Shown: positions 33,762 through 35,610 of the stretch, in pieces
Position numbering within the stretch: position 1 is the stretch's first letter
How the letters are laid out: every line of letters starts with the position of its first letter
Source: Gemmatimonadota bacterium
GTDB taxonomy: Bacteria; Gemmatimonadota; Gemmatimonadetes; Gemmatimonadales; Gemmatimonadaceae
Length of the DNA stretch: 35,610 bases
Assembly: GCA_031127095.1 (NCBI GenBank)
Contig: JARIEX010000020.1
Span: forward strand, 1-35,610
Direction: 5' to 3'
Notes under the pieces: generated by a model
Seen by the model: the letters and a program-made list of their open reading frames with translations, nothing else
What the model was told of the DNA's origin: nothing
Databases searched by the model: none
Program-made: the position numbers and the translations under genes

Positions 33762-35345
33762 TTACGGCGTCACACCGCGCGACACGGACAGCGTGTAGTT
33801 GATCACGGGTTGTATCCAGTCGCCTTGAAAATTCGCGAACTGGAATCCACCCGAGCTGATCTCGATCGTGTAGTTCCCCGCCGTTGCCGGCGTCACCGTG
33901 ACGGTGCGCACCCCATTTACCGTCGCACCGACATTCTGCGCTGCTACACCACTGCGGAATATGGTCAGCGCACTCTGCCCCGGCATGCCGCTCACGCTGA
34001 TCGTGTACTGCTTGCCCGCGTCGAGCTTGGTGAGGAGGTAGTGCGCGAGAATCGGCTTTCCGATGACGGCGGGGAACGGCGAAAACTGAATGTTGAACGT
34101 ACAGCTGTTCTGCGCGGTCACCGCATCCTGATACGAGGCGCCGGGCACGATGTACAGAATTGGCGCGGCCCCACCGGAGGCGCAGGCATGACCGACCGCC
34201 GCCGACTTGGTGAGCGTGTACGCGCCGGTCGTCGTGGATGTCATACCGCTCACAAAGAGCTGCATCGGATCACCGTTGCCGACAATCCGCAGTTCGGGAG
34301 TCGAGCCCGAAATCGTACCGTACACGAGCCCGGCCGCCACGTCGGCCGTGGACTCCTTCATGCCGAACACGCCAGCGAAGTCACGCGTCCACCGGATCAC
34401 CGTGACCGTGTTCGCCGGCGGCACCATCCGGTAGTAGTCCGAGTAGCGCTGGGATGCGACGAACAGGCAATCCGACGTGGTGATGGTGCCACTGATGACG
34501 GTGGGGTTGCCGTTCTTCAGCGCGCACGGATCCACCACGACCCGGTAAGGGGAGAAGTGGCGCGTGGCCGCACGCACCGTGTTGGTGATGGAATCGACGC
34601 TCACCGCTTCGGTGAGCGGGACCCACACGCCATCCTCGAAGCGGGCCACGCGCAGGGTGCCCTGATCGGTGTTCGGTGGCAGCAGCGTGGGGTCATACTT
34701 GAGCGCCATCTCCACCGGCTGGTCGAATTGCGTTCCGCTCGGCCCGAATTCGTAGGCGGGCCCGACCGTGTTCGGTGTGTCTTCCGCCTCGGGGTCGAGC
34801 GTGACCGTGATCGGCGTGGTGGTCGTCAGCGCACCTTGCGGGAGCACCAGCGTGACGTCGCCGGCATAGCCGGAGACCGTGCCTCCCGCTGGGGAGGTTA
34901 CAGCGAGTTGGCCAACGATAATCGTGCTACTACCGCTCACGGCGCTCGACACGCTGCCGCTCGACGCGTGATTCGCCTCCCCGAACGTGGCCGTGATCGT
35001 GGCCGTACCAGAAGCGACGGACGTGACGACACCCGCTGGCGATACCGTAGCCACGGCCGTGTTGGAGCTGTGCCAGGACAGGCTCGCGTTGGGCAGGGGC
35101 GTTGGCCGACCGTTAATGGCAGCGGTTGCTAGAATCGCGACCCCTTGGACAATCGGGCCAGTTCCAACAGTGACGGTGAGCGCGGGCGCGGCGGCGAGTG
35201 CGGCAGCGGCCGCCGACGCCGCCGAGGTGGGAGAGGGCGCGACGTCGCGCGGGGTCGTGGGATCACCGCAGGCAGTGGCGAGCAGCACCACGGCGCTGAG
35301 GACCGAGCCGCGACCGGCCCGGCCGAGAAGAGCGGATTGAGACAT
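33762..35345 (-). CDS. Ig-like (BIG2-type) and ZU5-like surface lipoprotein
   Basis: 527 residues from ATG 35345. A lipoprotein signal ends in LLATAC (Cys26), followed by an Ala/Ser/Thr-rich spacer. A BIG2-type immunoglobulin fold (about 55-145) shows SLSWHSSNTAVATVSPAGVVTSVASGTATITATFG. A ZU5-like module follows (about 155-275: GGTVSGYAGDVTLVLPQGAL, AYEFGPSGTQFDQPVEMALKYD, RHFSPYRVV). The C-terminal 250 residues are beta-rich with paired cysteines and end with a pre-peptidase-like pattern (YTISVSGMPGQSALTIFRSG, AGNYTIEISSGGFQF). It is probably anchored at the cell surface or periplasm; ligand and role unknown. The frame is open 15 codons upstream, but the signal peptide begins at 35345. It lies 129 bases upstream of the BTAD regulator on the same strand. 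Confidence 0.85.
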   Translation of the reverse strand: MSQSALLGRAGRGSVLSAVVLLATACGDPTTPRDVAPSPTSAASAAAAALAAAPALTVTVGTGPIVQGVAILATAAINGRPTPLPNASLSWHSSNTAVATVSPAGVVTSVASGTATITATFGEANHASSGSVSSAVSGSSTIIVGQLAVTSPAGGTVSGYAGDVTLVLPQGALTTTTPITVTLDPEAEDTPNTVGPAYEFGPSGTQFDQPVEMALKYDPTLLPPNTDQGTLRVARFEDGVWVPLTEAVSVDSITNTVRAATRHFSPYRVVVDPCALKNGNPTVISGTITTSDCLFVASQRYSDYYRMVPPANTVTVIRWTRDFAGVFGMKESTADVAAGLVYGTISGSTPELRIVGNGDPMQLFVSGMTSTTTGAYTLTKSAAVGHACASGGAAPILYIVPGASYQDAVTAQNSCTFNIQFSPFPAVIGKPILAHYLLTKLDAGKQYTISVSGMPGQSALTIFRSGVAAQNVGATVNGVRTVTVTPATAGNYTIEISSGGFQFANFQGDWIQPVINYTLSVSRGVTP

Positions 35346-35610
35346 AAACAGGAAGGGGCAATAGGTGAATGTGGTGCGACTCGTCCGCACACGCCCCCAC
35401 CGTACCGTCCGCCGCTCAACCCGCTCTGCTACGGGGAGTCAACTGCGCGCCGAATGGGAGTTTTTCCACCGTCAATGCACGTACACGCCGGTAGGGCACG
35501 GTCGCGCGGCGACGGGCCAGCGCCGATACTCCGGCGCATGACCCCCGTCATCTTTCCGGCCGCACACCGCCCGCGCCGCACCACCGACCGCACCGGCGCC
35601 CGACTCGGGA
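35346..35610. other. Intergenic end of window; possible start of a forward gene
   Basis: No convincing gene, promoter or terminator is seen in these 265 bases. An ATG at 35538 opens a forward frame to the window end (24 codons, MTPVIFPAAHRPRR onward), too short to judge. Confidence 0.3.

Noticed and set aside
1-35610. tRNA, rRNA, transposase, integrase or prophage genes.
   Set aside because: None seen on either strand; no terminal inverted repeats or target duplications were recognised.

Overview
The window is high-GC DNA with a very compact gene layout. It encodes many exported proteins: Tat and lipoprotein signals, a CarboxypepD_reg-type TonB receptor, a DUF5916 outer-membrane protein, paired amidohydrolases, a Ser/Thr kinase with a C-terminal beta-propeller, and a BTAD regulator with a membrane segment and TPR-like repeats. 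This mix suggests a Gram-negative, Gemmatimonadota-like soil or sediment bacterium. That placement is an inference from protein families; there is no rRNA or tRNA gene to test it.

Layout. 1-5958: exported redox enzymes (multicopper oxidase; Tat-exported alpha-hydroxy-acid dehydrogenase with an unexpected CXXCH motif), a DUF5916 outer-membrane protein and a nitroreductase. 5965-7293: a satellite of seven 188-bp units, each able to fold as a long imperfect hairpin, followed by a strong terminator hairpin and the remnant of a reverse-strand gene. 7789-8974: a vanadium-haloperoxidase/PAP2-like lipoprotein gene that appears frameshifted in a C run. 8982-12695 (reverse): a TonB-dependent receptor followed by an orphan branched-chain-amino-acid-type binding lipoprotein, with a perfect 9-3-9 dyad upstream of the receptor and a heptamer repeat beyond it. 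13012-17996: a small membrane protein and two linked exported amidohydrolase-family genes, in which two of the three amidohydrolase modules lack the HxH metal motif. 18095-20471: a DUF952-Cupin_5 fusion and an SCP2-like/R2lox fusion. 20525-27922: a tightly packed forward cluster of Ser/Thr kinase, exported amidase and three glycosyltransferases, with GTGA and ATGA overlaps. 27971-29593 (reverse): an ABC-F ATPase. 29642-30628: an exported alkaline-phosphatase-superfamily lipoprotein. 30666-35345 (reverse): a membrane-anchored BTAD regulator and an Ig-like/ZU5-like lipoprotein. The last 265 bases hold no convincing gene.

The most interesting signals are the 188-bp hairpin satellite, the fusion of a lipid-carrier-like domain to an R2-like ligand-binding oxidase that keeps all metal ligands and both crosslink residues, and the CXXCH motif in a Tat-exported FMN enzyme. 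I found no CRISPR array, insertion sequence, integrase, tRNA or rRNA. Nearly all long open frames lying opposite the listed genes are shadows produced by high GC.
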